DNA from: Bacteroidota bacterium
Lineage (GTDB): Bacteria; Bacteroidota; Bacteroidia; Bacteroidales; P3
Direction: 5' to 3'
Assembly: GCA_023415495.1 (NCBI GenBank)
Contig: JAEZKK010000011.1
Span: 248,001-312,000 of the forward strand
Length of the DNA stretch: 64,000 nt
Below the pieces are notes generated by a model. It did no database searches. It was not told the origin of the DNA and saw only the letters and a list, made by a program, of their open reading frames with translations. Both the position numbers and the translations under genes were made by a program. Of the stretch, positions 24,551-33,754 are shown piece by piece (position 1 is the first letter of the stretch; every line of letters begins with the position of its first letter).

Positions 24551-26341
24551 TTAATGTTCTAATTCGGAGAGTTCGAGCCATCGCATTTCTTTTTCTTCTA
24601 ATTCCCTTTCTATCTCTTGGAATCTTTCACTTAGTGTGCTTATTTCTTCTGGAGGTTGATTGCCTTTGGAAAGTTTGTCCATTATGATTTTCTTTTCTTC
24701 CTCCAATTTGGGAATTTCAGAATTAAGAAGTTCATATTCTTTCTTTTCCTTATAGGTTGCCTTATTTAAATTCTTGGTCTTAACCTTAGTATTAATCTCG
24801 CTTTCGCTTGAATTTGAATCCTTATTATCGTTTTTCTCATTCTCAATCTCCTTCTTATAATCCATATAGTCGGAATAAGTGCTGTGATAGTCTTTGATTA
24901 AACCATTATCTTCAAATACAAAAAGGTGGTCAACAAGATTATCCATAAAACTCCTATCATGAGAAACAATTAGAAGACAACCCTTATACTCCTTTAGGAA
25001 GTTCTCAAGCATTGCAAGGGTATAGATATCTAAATCGTTGGTAGGCTCATCGAGGATAAGGAAATTAGGGTTAGACATCAATACCTTTAAAAGATAAAGC
25101 CTTCTTCTTTCCCCTCCAGATAGATTAGAATAGTAATTATATTGTAATTCGGGAGAAAAACCAAAATAATAAAGGAATTGAGAAGCAGATATCTCGGTCT
25201 TATTGTCAAGAGCAATACTTTCGGCAACCTCTCTAATAATATCAATTACCCTCATATCGTCTTTCTCTTCCAAACCCTCTTGAGAATAATATCCAAAATT
25301 AATTGTTTGACCAATCACAACTTTTCCATTATCTGGCTTTAGTTGCTGGGTTATAATATTTAAAAGTGTTGTTTTCCCAGCTCCATTCTTACCAACAATT
25401 CCTATCTTCTCTCCTTTCTTAAAGGTATAAGTAAAATCCTTTAAAAGAGTTTTATCATTATAACTCTTACAAATATTGCTAAGTTCTAATATCTTTCCTC
25501 CTATTCTTTGGGTACGAATACTTAGCTCAGGATTTTGAAAATCTATTTTCTTATTTGCAACAGACTTGATTTGGTAGAAAGAATCTATCCTTGCCTTCGA
25601 CTTTGTTGTCCTTGCCTTAGGCATCCTGCGCATCCATTCCAACTCTTTCTTGTAAAGGTTTCTCGCCTTCTCAACCTCTATTCTTTCGTTATAATCCTTC
25701 TCTGCTTTCTTCTCAATAAAATAATTATAATCTCCCTTATAGCGATATATATTCCCATTCTCCATCTCATAAATATCTGTACAAACATTATCGAGGAAAT
25801 ATCTATCGTGAGTAACAATTAAAAGGGTTAGATTCTGCCTTGAGAGATAATCCTCCAACCATTCAATCATCTCTATATCCAAGTGGTTGGTAGGCTCATC
25901 GAGGATTAGTAAGTCAGAATCCTCTACTAAGACTTTGGAAAGGGCTAATTTCTTTTTCTCTCCACCCGAAAGCATAGATATCTTCTTATTATCTTCCCTA
26001 AGATTTAGCTTATAAAGTATCTCATTAATCCTATTCTCGTAATCCCAGTTATTCACAAGGTCAATCCCATCTAATACATATTCGCGAATTGTCATCTGAG
26101 GATTTAGCTCTGGGTTTTGGCTAAGGAAATTCACATGAATATCTTTTTTAAAGACTACATTACCGCTATCAGCATAGTCTTTATTCATTATAATATTTAA
26201 AAGTGTAGATTTTCCTGCTCCATTCCTTGCTATAAGAGCAACCTTCTGTCCTTTATTTATTCCAAAAGATATGTCCTCAATTAATTCCTTCTCCCCAAAA
26301 GACTTATATATATTCTCAACGCTAAGTATGTTTTCTGCCAT
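24551..26341 (-). CDS. ABC-F family ATPase (Uup-like)
   Basis: Soluble protein with two ABC domains and no membrane part; ABC-F proteins act on the ribosome. Domain 1 (about residues 1-250): Walker A ARNGAGKSTLL (about 38), signature MLSGGEKKKLAL (about 123), Walker B DLLILDEPTNHLDI. Domain 2: Walker A VKNGAGKTTLL (about 322), signature NLSGGERRRLYLL (about 408). The linker is basic, and the C-terminal 80 residues form a charged coiled coil as in Uup. Starts one base after the DUF4292 stop, last gene of a four-gene unit. Confidence 0.94.
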   Translation of the reverse strand: MAENILSVENIYKSFGEKELIEDISFGINKGQKVALIARNGAGKSTLLNIIMNKDYADSGNVVFKKDIHVNFLSQNPELNPQMTIREYVLDGIDLVNNWDYENRINEILYKLNLREDNKKISMLSGGEKKKLALSKVLVEDSDLLILDEPTNHLDIEMIEWLEDYLSRQNLTLLIVTHDRYFLDNVCTDIYEMENGNIYRYKGDYNYFIEKKAEKDYNERIEVEKARNLYKKELEWMRRMPKARTTKSKARIDSFYQIKSVANKKIDFQNPELSIRTQRIGGKILELSNICKSYNDKTLLKDFTYTFKKGEKIGIVGKNGAGKTTLLNIITQQLKPDNGKVVIGQTINFGYYSQEGLEEKDDMRVIDIIREVAESIALDNKTEISASQFLYYFGFSPELQYNYYSNLSGGERRRLYLLKVLMSNPNFLILDEPTNDLDIYTLAMLENFLKEYKGCLLIVSHDRSFMDNLVDHLFVFEDNGLIKDYHSTYSDYMDYKKEIENEKNDNKDSNSSESEINTKVKTKNLNKATYKEKKEYELLNSEIPKLEEEKKIIMDKLSKGNQPPEEISTLSERFQEIERELEEKEMRWLELSELEH

Positions 26342-27139
26342 TTAATTTATTCTTTTATATGAACCCGGAATAGAAAAAGGGTATTCTAATTTTTGATTAA
26401 GGTTATGATTGCTAAGTCTGATTTGAATTTTATCTTGAGCAAACTCTGGTATTAATATATTATACTGACTTGGGATTTTAATGCCTTGAACATTTACAAA
26501 ACTTGAATATTGCACATCCATACTCTTTTGATTCTTTATAATCTCAAGATAGTTTCTAATAATTGTACTCTCTTGGGAATTATATAATATATTCTGTTTT
26601 AACGATGGGAGACTAATATCCTTGGTTTGTCTATTTTCAAATCTAATTAATAAATTATCATTATTCTTTTCAATCTTATAACCCTTGGTATCGTAGTTAT
26701 CAAAATCCTTAGCAAGTATAAATGATTGTATAATACCAAAATCGACCTTAAAGCCTAAAAGAGAGGAAAAGAAATTATAATCCCCACTAAAGGCTTCGGC
26801 ATAAAGCTTATTGATAAAGAAAACAGAATCCTTAGTAAGCTTAACTCTTGCTCCTTCTATCCCAAATTTAGTAATACTTACCCATATAATACTATCTTTT
26901 TTCATTCTAATACTCCCTCCAAGGCTCATTCCCTTAGACTTTATTTCTAATTTAGAATTCATAGTGCTAAACAGAGGGTCAATTGTCCTGATATTTTCAA
27001 AGATTATATCCTCTGAACTTAGAGTAGGTTTGATTATAGGTTTAGTTATTTTCTCAGTACTCTTACAAGAGGCAAGAAATAGAATTGAGAAAAAAAACAA
27101 GATAATAAAACTATTTATTTGCTTTGATAATGTCTTCAT
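26342..27139 (-). CDS. DUF4292 lipoprotein
   Basis: Lipobox FLASC near residue 25, then a mature domain of about 240 residues matching the Bacteroidota DUF4292 pattern: SKGMSLGGSIRMKKDSIIWV (about 70), KFGIEGARVKLTKDSVFFIN (about 93). The fold is probably LolA/LolB-like, which would suit lipoprotein handling; that is inference. The neighbour pairing with a TPR lipoprotein is frequent in Bacteroidales, usually followed by an EnvC-like murein hydrolase activator that is absent here. Its start overlaps the TPR gene's 3' end by 29 bp. Confidence 0.85.
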   Translation of the reverse strand: MKTLSKQINSFIILFFFSILFLASCKSTEKITKPIIKPTLSSEDIIFENIRTIDPLFSTMNSKLEIKSKGMSLGGSIRMKKDSIIWVSITKFGIEGARVKLTKDSVFFINKLYAEAFSGDYNFFSSLLGFKVDFGIIQSFILAKDFDNYDTKGYKIEKNNDNLLIRFENRQTKDISLPSLKQNILYNSQESTIIRNYLEIIKNQKSMDVQYSSFVNVQGIKIPSQYNILIPEFAQDKIQIRLSNHNLNQKLEYPFSIPGSYKRIN

Positions 27140-28745
27140 AATGTTGAATTAAGGTTTCTGACCAATTGTTTTTTGAGTCAATAATACTATCCATAACTTC
27201 TTTTGCTTTTTTATACTCTTTCAATTCATATAATACCCAAGCATAGGTATCAATATAGATTGGATTGTCGGGATATTTCTTTGCAACCTTGGCAGCCATT
27301 TCCCTTGCTTTCTCAAGATTATCCTTTCTTAGACTAAGATAGTAGGCGTAATTGTTTAAGACAACATAATTATCAGGATTAATTTCAAGTGTCTTATCAA
27401 AATATTTGTCCGAATTCTTATAATCGTTTAGCTTATAATAGGTCTCAGCAATATTTGAATAGAAATCTTCTAATAAGGCTTTATTATCAAGAGACAGTTT
27501 TTCTCCAGTCAATAAAGTTTCCAAAGCTTTATTATAATCTTGCTTGTAAATATAATTTACTCCAAGAAATAGATAAGGAAGAGGTTGCTCGGGGAATAGC
27601 TCAATTGTTTTTTGAGAATAGTAAATCATTGTATCAGCATCTCCTTGAGTGCTTAGAGCAAAAAGAAGATTTTGATAAGTCTCAAATTGGTTTGAACCTA
27701 AGGAAATTGCTTTTTTCAAGCTATAAATACTATTCTCAAAATCTCCTTCTTTCATATAACCTGTTGAAAGAAGCTCCCAAAGGGCTCTTTCTTGTGGATA
27801 TTGATTGGAAAGGGATTTTAAAAGTGAGAAGAATTTATTAAACACCTCAGCATCGCTATCGACCTTTTGACCATAGATAGTAAAGAGTACTTGAATCTTG
27901 GTATTATAGTCTAAATCCTTATTCTCGAATGCCTTCTTCAAGTAGTAAAATACTTTTTCCTCATCTTTTTGAACAAGGTAGTAATTGGTTAGATTAATAT
28001 TTATAAAAGGGTCTTCTGGATTTAACTTCTCAATTCTATTATAATATTCCAAAGCTTTTGGATATTCCTTTAAATTCATTTTTATTTCTGCCATAATGGC
28101 AAGGTATTTTGATTCTAAAGGAAAGCTTTCAATAAGTTTCTCTATCTCCTTCTCTGCGGATTTATAATCTTTATTTTGTGTAAAGTATTTAAACTTAAAC
28201 ATTGATATATCATGACTAATCCCCCATTTCTCTTCCATTCTTCCAAGGGTAGAAATCATATTTTTCTCATCCTTTGCATTATGATAAATCTCAATTAATT
28301 CCTGATAATACTCAATAGTCTCTGGGGATTGTTTGATTATCTCCTCATATACCCTTGCTGCCTCTGACCAACGACTTAGTTTTATATATATTTCTGCCAA
28401 TTGAAGTTTATACCAATAATTATTAGGGCTTAACTCTATGGCTTTTTGAGAAGAGGCAATAGCTTTTTCTACTTCCTTAAGGGAAAATAAGAGTTCAGCC
28501 ATTTGAAAATACGCTCCAGAGTATTTTGGATCCATATCAATAACTCTCTCAAAGCTACTCAATGCTCTTGTCTTATTCCCAATTTCCTTTTGTGTACATG
28601 CCTCCAAATATAAATCATCTATTTTAAGCATGGTCTCATTATATTCCTTTTTAGGCAATTGCTCAGAAAGAATATTGGATTTATTCTTACAGGAGGTTAA
28701 CCCTATAATTCCCAATATTAAAGTGTAGAAAAATAGTCTCTTCAT
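27111..28745 (-). CDS. TPR-repeat lipoprotein (544 aa)
   Basis: Lipobox LTSC near residues 16-19, then at least nine tetratricopeptide repeats. Clear copies: YSGAYFQMAELLFSLKEVEK (about 73), NYWYKLQLAEIYIKLSRWSE (about 108), EPFININLTNYYLVQKDEEK-like (about 245) and NYVVLNNYAYYLSLRKDNLE (about 455). Probably a periplasm-facing scaffold; typical partner of DUF4292 in this phylum. Lies between the nucleotidyltransferase (9-bp gap) and DUF4292 (overlap). Confidence 0.88.
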   Translation of the reverse strand: MKRLFFYTLILGIIGLTSCKNKSNILSEQLPKKEYNETMLKIDDLYLEACTQKEIGNKTRALSSFERVIDMDPKYSGAYFQMAELLFSLKEVEKAIASSQKAIELSPNNYWYKLQLAEIYIKLSRWSEAARVYEEIIKQSPETIEYYQELIEIYHNAKDEKNMISTLGRMEEKWGISHDISMFKFKYFTQNKDYKSAEKEIEKLIESFPLESKYLAIMAEIKMNLKEYPKALEYYNRIEKLNPEDPFININLTNYYLVQKDEEKVFYYLKKAFENKDLDYNTKIQVLFTIYGQKVDSDAEVFNKFFSLLKSLSNQYPQERALWELLSTGYMKEGDFENSIYSLKKAISLGSNQFETYQNLLFALSTQGDADTMIYYSQKTIELFPEQPLPYLFLGVNYIYKQDYNKALETLLTGEKLSLDNKALLEDFYSNIAETYYKLNDYKNSDKYFDKTLEINPDNYVVLNNYAYYLSLRKDNLEKAREMAAKVAKKYPDNPIYIDTYAWVLYELKEYKKAKEVMDSIIDSKNNWSETLIQHYEDIIKANK

Positions 28746-28754
28746 TTTTAGTCC

Positions 28755-29759
28755 TTAGTATATTTCCGAATAGTCGCCAAGGCTTAATTCGTTATTATTA
28801 TTCTCTAATCTTACATAACTTCCTATCATGGAATTATTAGTATTAACATTCTTTAGAGAAGAATTATTTTGAATCATAGTATTTTTAATTTCACTTTTCT
28901 CAATCCTTGTATCATTGCCAATTGATACATAAGGACCAATCTTTGAATCTATGATTACAGCTCCCTTGGCTATATAGCATGGAGGGATAATAGTAGAATT
29001 TGTTATAGTAGATTCTTTTGATACTAACTCTTCCTTACTTTGTTTTAGCTCTAATATTTCACCATTAGTATTAACTGTAGCATTCTTATTTCCACAATCC
29101 AACCACTTATCAACAGTATTGGTTACAAATTTCAAATTCTTATCAAGCATATTTTGAAGAGCATCAGTCAACTGAAATTCTCCCTTCTTGTGGATATTAT
29201 TATCAATAAGGTATTGCAGTTCGTTTCTTAGGTATTCTCCATCCTTGAAATAGTATATCCCAATAATTGCTTCGTTTGAAACAAATTCCTTAGGTTTTTC
29301 AACAAATCCAATTATTGTTTCGTCGCTTCCTTTCCTAACTACTCCAAAAGCAGATGGGTCTTCAACCTTTTGAGTCCATATTACTCCATCCTCATTAGTG
29401 TTTAGTTTAAACTTTGCTTCAAAAAGAGTATCTGCAAATGCTACAGTTACTTTTCCATTAAGGCTTTCCTTGGCACAAAGTATTGCATGAGCAGTGCCAA
29501 GAGGTTGTTTTTGGTAGTATATTCTTCCTTTTGCTCCAAGGCTTGAGGCGATTTCTAATAGCATTTCCTCTACCTCTTTTCCAAATTCTCCAATTACAAA
29601 TCCAATTTCATTAACTTTCTCTTTTGCCACATCTACAATATCCTCACAAAGTCTTTGTACTATTGGTTTACCTGCGATTGAAATTAGTGGCTTTGGTATT
29701 GTTAGGGTATGGGGTCTCATCCTCTTTCCCATACCTGCCATTGGTATTATTATATTCAT
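28755..29759 (-). CDS. Sugar-phosphate nucleotidyltransferase
   Basis: Activates a sugar 1-phosphate with a nucleoside triphosphate. The N-terminal signature IIPMAGMGKRMRPHTLTIPK (residues 4-23) is followed by the GT-A-like Rossmann domain (VTVAFADTLFEAKF, then FGVVRKG and GFVEKPKEF), and the C-terminal 90 residues look like a left-handed beta-helix (CYIAKGAVIIDSKIGPYVSI). Closest in style to RmlA/GlmU-type enzymes; substrate not determinable. Open codons reach 29819, but the promoter box at 29809-29816 and the conserved N-terminus fix the ATG at 29759. First gene of the four-gene unit ending with the ABC-F ATPase. Confidence 0.9.
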   Translation of the reverse strand: MNIIIPMAGMGKRMRPHTLTIPKPLISIAGKPIVQRLCEDIVDVAKEKVNEIGFVIGEFGKEVEEMLLEIASSLGAKGRIYYQKQPLGTAHAILCAKESLNGKVTVAFADTLFEAKFKLNTNEDGVIWTQKVEDPSAFGVVRKGSDETIIGFVEKPKEFVSNEAIIGIYYFKDGEYLRNELQYLIDNNIHKKGEFQLTDALQNMLDKNLKFVTNTVDKWLDCGNKNATVNTNGEILELKQSKEELVSKESTITNSTIIPPCYIAKGAVIIDSKIGPYVSIGNDTRIEKSEIKNTMIQNNSSLKNVNTNNSMIGSYVRLENNNNELSLGDYSEIY

Positions 29760-29808
29760 GTTTTTTATTTGTTTATTTAGTTGTTGAATTATAAGTAATT
29801 TCCAAATA

Positions 29809-29816
29809 CAAAGATA
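29809..29816 (-). promoter_or_regulatory. -7 box of the nucleotidyltransferase-TPR-DUF4292-ABC-F unit
   Basis: TATCTTTG on the minus strand, 50 bp before the chosen ATG. No clear TTTG upstream. Confidence 0.5.
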
Positions 29817-29903
29817 CATTAAATAACCAATCTATTATAATAACTAATCCATTTCTTCGTTTTTTTGTATCTTTACACTTTTATTTTTCTTTAAATATCA
29901 GAT

Positions 29904-31385
29904 ATGCTTAGACCAAAAATTATTCTTTTTTTCCTGTTAATTTGCACATTGCCAAGTTTTATATATTCTCAAGAAAACGATAATAACCATTTTTATAAAG
30001 ATTTTGAAAGGAATTACGACAGCCTTTTAAATAGTTTTTACATGAGGAAGAACAAGAATAATATAATTTCCTCACAATCAAAGAAAGTTAATTCCAGATT
30101 TATTCCTGCCTCTTCCCTTTCCGATTCAGTTTTAAAGAGAAGGTTAGATAGAATTCCAAGCTCAATTCCACTTACATACAATCAAAACGTAAGAAATATT
30201 ATTGAATTTTATATCGATAAAATAACTGATAGGTCAGCTGTAATGATAGGTTTAAGTGAGTATTATTTCCCTATCTTTGAATCTATACTTGACCAATATA
30301 ATGCTCCTCATGAATTAAAATATTTAGCTGTTATTGAATCTGCATTAAATCCTAATGCTGTTTCGAGAGTTGGTGCAACGGGGCTATGGCAGTTTATGTA
30401 TGCAACTGGCAAGATGTATGACCTTAGAGTAAATAGTGTGATTGACGACAGAAAAGACCCAATTAAATCCTCAGTTGCTGCTGCCCGTTATCTAAGAGAT
30501 TTAAACAGGATTTATAATGACTGGGAATTAGCATTGGCTGCTTATAATTGCGGACCTGGCAATGTAAATAAGGCTATCCGCAGAAGTGGCAAAAAAAGTT
30601 TTTGGGAAATATATGATTTCTTACCTCGTGAAACAAGAGGATATGTGCCAGCCTATATTGCAGCAACCTATGTTATGAATTACTATAAGGAACACGGAAT
30701 AACACCAGTAAAACTTTCAAAACCTATCAATACCGATACTGTTATGGTATCAAAGAATATTGATTTAGAAATCCTTTCAAGTGTTTTAGGATTACCTTTA
30801 GAGGAAATAAAAGACATAAATCCACAATACAAACAAAATACTATTCCTGGTGCTCACGATAGCTATAGTCTAAAACTTCCACTTATATATATCAATCAAT
30901 ATATTGCGTTAGAGGATTCTATTTCAAGGGCTGCATGTAGCAATGAGAATAATATCAAAAGCTATGAGTATGTGGAGAAAAATATAACATATAAGGTTAG
31001 AAGAGGAGACACATGGACATCTATTGCCAGAAAGCATGGAGTTAGTATAAGCGATATTAAGAGATGGAATAAGGTTGGTAAATATCCTTTGATTGGTCAG
31101 AATATAAGCATTAAAAAGAAGGTTGAGGTTGAGGTTACTAAAAAGGAATCTCCATTTGAGGAAACAAATCCTTCAGTGGTTGAGAACACTCCTGAAAAAG
31201 AGAAAAGAATTACCAAATCAAAGCCCCAACAGCATAAGCCAAAGACCTATAAGGTAAGAAGAGGAGATTCACTATATAAGATTTCTCAGAGATACGGACT
31301 AACGGTTAATGAAATAATTAGACTAAACAATTTCAAATCCAAGAACCCAGTAATAAAACCAGGTCAAACCTTAATTATAGGATAA
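29904..31385 (+). CDS. mltD: MltD-like lytic transglycosylase with LysM domains
   Basis: Cleaves peptidoglycan between MurNAc and GlcNAc. Signal peptide (residues 1-22), SLT domain with catalytic Glu in LAVIESALNPNAVSRVGATG (about 147) and the family motif ELALAAYNCGPGNVNKAI (about 213), then two LysM domains, at about 361-404 (YKVRRGDTWTSIARKHGVSI) and 450-493 (YKVRRGDSLYKISQRYGLTV). Length and order match MltD, but no lipobox is visible. Phased array C begins 18 bp after the stop. Confidence 0.94.
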   Translation: MLRPKIILFFLLICTLPSFIYSQENDNNHFYKDFERNYDSLLNSFYMRKNKNNIISSQSKKVNSRFIPASSLSDSVLKRRLDRIPSSIPLTYNQNVRNIIEFYIDKITDRSAVMIGLSEYYFPIFESILDQYNAPHELKYLAVIESALNPNAVSRVGATGLWQFMYATGKMYDLRVNSVIDDRKDPIKSSVAAARYLRDLNRIYNDWELALAAYNCGPGNVNKAIRRSGKKSFWEIYDFLPRETRGYVPAYIAATYVMNYYKEHGITPVKLSKPINTDTVMVSKNIDLEILSSVLGLPLEEIKDINPQYKQNTIPGAHDSYSLKLPLIYINQYIALEDSISRAACSNENNIKSYEYVEKNITYKVRRGDTWTSIARKHGVSISDIKRWNKVGKYPLIGQNISIKKKVEVEVTKKESPFEETNPSVVENTPEKEKRITKSKPQQHKPKTYKVRRGDSLYKISQRYGLTVNEIIRLNNFKSKNPVIKPGQTLIIG

Positions 31386-31402
31386 GATTTTAAAGACTCT
31401 TT

Positions 31403-31542
31403 AACCTATTATTAATTAAGAATATTGTTAAGAGAACTAACTCTTAGGTTTAGAAAAATGAATCTAAGAGATAAAAAAATAGATCTAAGAGTTATTTTTC
31501 TATCTCTTAGATCTATTTTCTTATCTCTTGATTTGTATTTGT
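31403..31542 (+). repeat. Phased repeat array C: shared 35-bp leader, five 21-bp units with a different word
   Basis: Leader 31403-31437 matches that of arrays A and F (about 31 of 35 bases like F by eye). Units start at 31438, 31459, 31480, 31501 and 31522: words TAACTCTTAGGTTTA, TGAATCTAAGAGATA, TAGATCTAAGAGTTA, TATCTCTTAGATCTA, TATCTCTTGATTTGT plus 6-nt spacers. The order of forward and reversed words mirrors array A, but the word sequence itself has changed. Confidence 0.85.
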
Positions 31543-31552
31543 TCTCTCTATA

Positions 31553-31918
31553 CTATTCCCATTGTAATAGCACGTCTTTTCTTTCGGTTTCACCTTGGCG
31601 TAATCTTACTGTGGATTTGCCATGACGTACGTTACCGATTTCGTCGGTATAGGTAACATTTATATCCAAAATTGCTTCATTAGGAAATGAGAAAAAAGCC
31701 TCCCCCTTAAGATCGGTTACACCATTTGCTTGAACAAAGCTGTTTTCCTTTGAAAGTTTCACTTCTGCTCCCGAAATTCGTATAGATGTGTCACCAATAT
31801 CCTTAACTGTTACTATTACTTTGCAAGATTTGTCCTCTTCTTTACATCCACTTAATAAGGGAATTGAGATTATCAATACAAGGATTAGATAAAAAAATCT
31901 ATTCATATTCTTCTTCAT
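31553..31918 (-). CDS. Small lipoprotein with a carboxypeptidase-regulatory-like (beta-sandwich) domain
   Basis: Lipobox LLSGC (about residue 24), then about 95 residues forming one domain. ISGAEVKLSKENSFVQANGV followed by TDLKGEAFFSFPNEAILDIN is the pattern of prealbumin-like CarboxypepD_reg or Ig-like domains, which are common in Bacteroidota surface proteins. Ends shortly afterwards, so it is a single-domain protein. Divergent from the cyclophilin gene; its 3' end faces array C 10 bp away. Function unknown. Confidence 0.75.
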   Translation of the reverse strand: MKKNMNRFFYLILVLIISIPLLSGCKEEDKSCKVIVTVKDIGDTSIRISGAEVKLSKENSFVQANGVTDLKGEAFFSFPNEAILDINVTYTDEIGNVRHGKSTVRLRQGETERKDVLLQWE

Positions 31919-31979
31919 AAGGCGTTTTTTTTGTAATATTGCGTTTTATTTCTAAAGTGCAAATCTAATAAAATAAATT

Positions 31980-32702
31980 ATGAGAGCAAAGGTTTTTCCA
32001 TTTTTAGTTCTATTTTCTGGAATAATATTTTCCAATTGCGTGAATAAAACAACTCAAAAAGAGAGCGTTATCCCGGAAGAGAAAAAACAAGAAACAATTA
32101 CAAAACAAAAACAAACTATGATTCAAATTAGTACAAATTTAGGCGATATGAAGGCTGTTTTATACAATGAGACGCCTCAACACAGAGATAATTTCATCAA
32201 ATTGGTTAAGGAAGGCTATTTCAATGGTACCTTATTCCATAGAATTATTGACGGGTTTATGATTCAAGGAGGAGACCCAGATTCTAAAACTGCAAAACCT
32301 GGTCAAGGACTTGGTCAGGGTGGACCTGGTTATACTATTCCGGCAGAGTTTAATCAAGACTTAATACATAAGAAAGGTGCTTTGGCAGCAGCAAGAATGG
32401 GCGACCAAATGAATCCACAAAAAGCTTCTTCAGGCTCACAATTCTATATAGCTCAAGGAAAGGCTTATTCACAAGAGGAATTAGCTAATTTTGAGATGAG
32501 AATGGGAAAGAAATTTAACCCACTTCAAATTCAAACATACACAACAGTTGGAGGAGTTCCATTCCTTGACTATGATTATACAGTGTTTGGAGAAGTTATT
32601 GAAGGTTTAGACGTTATTGATAAGATAGCTAAAAGAGCAAAAGACAGAGCAGATAGACCTGTTGAGGATATTAAGATGACAATTACAATTATAGAAGAAT
32701 AA
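31980..32702 (+). CDS. Cyclophilin-type peptidyl-prolyl isomerase, lipoprotein
   Basis: Catalyses proline cis-trans isomerisation in protein folding. A lipobox (IFSNC near residue 20) predicts envelope attachment. The cyclophilin domain starts at about residue 45: FHRIIDGFMIQGGDP (catalytic Arg in FHRI), then GPGYTIPAEFNQDLIHKKGA, GSQFYIAQG and DYDYTVFGEVIEGLDVIDKI. Includes the insertion usual in Bacteroidota periplasmic cyclophilins. 6 bp upstream of pheS on the same strand; the 61 bp between its ATG and the divergent lipoprotein gene must hold both promoters. Confidence 0.93.
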   Translation: MRAKVFPFLVLFSGIIFSNCVNKTTQKESVIPEEKKQETITKQKQTMIQISTNLGDMKAVLYNETPQHRDNFIKLVKEGYFNGTLFHRIIDGFMIQGGDPDSKTAKPGQGLGQGGPGYTIPAEFNQDLIHKKGALAAARMGDQMNPQKASSGSQFYIAQGKAYSQEELANFEMRMGKKFNPLQIQTYTTVGGVPFLDYDYTVFGEVIEGLDVIDKIAKRAKDRADRPVEDIKMTITIIEE

Positions 32703-32708
32703 GTTTAG

Positions 32709-33740
32709 ATGAGAGATAGAATAAAGTCTGAGATTGAGAATATAAAACAAATCCAAGCATCGAAAATTAACGATGTTGAGGAAATTAGAATAAAATACCT
32801 TGGCAAGAAAGGATTGCTTAATGAGCTTTTTGCTATGTTTCGCGATGTGCCAAAGGAAGAAAAGAAAGAGATTGGGCTTTTGCTTAACGATTTAAAGCTA
32901 ATTGCTGAAGAAAAGATAGAAAGCCTAAAGCAAGGATTAGAGGGAAGCAATGAGACTGATAAGATATCAGAGGATTTAACCAAACCTTCAACTCTTTATT
33001 CTAATGGATCTCGTCATCCTCTTTCAATGGTTAGAAAAGAGATAATAGATATTTTCTCAAGAATTGGATTTGTGGTTGAAGAGGAAAGAGAGATAGAGGA
33101 TGATTGGCATGTTTTCTCAGCACTTAATTTTCCAGAAGAGCACCCTGCAAGAGATATGCAGGACACTTTCTTCGTAGAAACAAGAGAAGATAAGAACCAT
33201 GCTTTGCTTCGCACCCATACCTCATCTGTTCAGGTAAGAACAATGGAAAAACAAACTCCTCCAATTAGAATAATTGCACCAGGAAGAGTATTCCGTAATG
33301 AAGCAATTTCTGCAAGGGCACATTGTATTTTCCATCAAATAGAAGGATTGTATATCGATAAGGGAGTATCTTTTGCTGACCTTAAACAAAGCTTATTATA
33401 TTTTGCTAAGGAGATGTTTGGAGAAAATACTCAAATTCGTCTTCGTCCTTCTTATTTCCCATTTACTGAGCCAAGCGCTGAGGTAGATGTCTCTTGTAAT
33501 CTTTGTGGAGGAAAGGGATGTAATATATGTAAAGGAACGGGATGGTTGGAGATTATGGGTTGTGGAATGGTTGATCCAAACGTACTTGAGGCTTCAAAAA
33601 TAGATTCAAAAGTCTATTCAGGATTTGCTTTTGGTATGGGAATTGAAAGAATTACCATGTTAAAGTATAATGTAAAAGACCTAAGACTTTATTTTGAGAA
33701 TGATATTAGATTCTTAAAGCAATTCTCAACACTAATTTAA
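32709..33740 (+). CDS. pheS: Phenylalanyl-tRNA synthetase alpha subunit
   Basis: Catalytic subunit of the alpha2-beta2 enzyme. N-terminal coiled coil (residues 1-85), then the class II core: motif 2 region RVFRNEAISARAHCIFHQIE (about 195), LRPSYFPFTEPSAEVDVSC (about 245) and motif 3 GFAFGMGIERITMLKY (about 300). A Cys-rich insertion CNLCGGKGCNICKGTGW (about 262) is common in this phylum. Length 343 is standard. pheT is not adjacent; folB follows 14 bp later. Confidence 0.96.
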   Translation: MRDRIKSEIENIKQIQASKINDVEEIRIKYLGKKGLLNELFAMFRDVPKEEKKEIGLLLNDLKLIAEEKIESLKQGLEGSNETDKISEDLTKPSTLYSNGSRHPLSMVRKEIIDIFSRIGFVVEEEREIEDDWHVFSALNFPEEHPARDMQDTFFVETREDKNHALLRTHTSSVQVRTMEKQTPPIRIIAPGRVFRNEAISARAHCIFHQIEGLYIDKGVSFADLKQSLLYFAKEMFGENTQIRLRPSYFPFTEPSAEVDVSCNLCGGKGCNICKGTGWLEIMGCGMVDPNVLEASKIDSKVYSGFAFGMGIERITMLKYNVKDLRLYFENDIRFLKQFSTLI

Positions 33741-33754
33741 AAAGCAAAATAATA

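Noticed and set aside
31425..31625. 66-codon ORF on the plus strand
   Set aside because: Produced by the 21-bp repeats of array C, whose period is a multiple of three, and by the antisense of a real lipoprotein gene.
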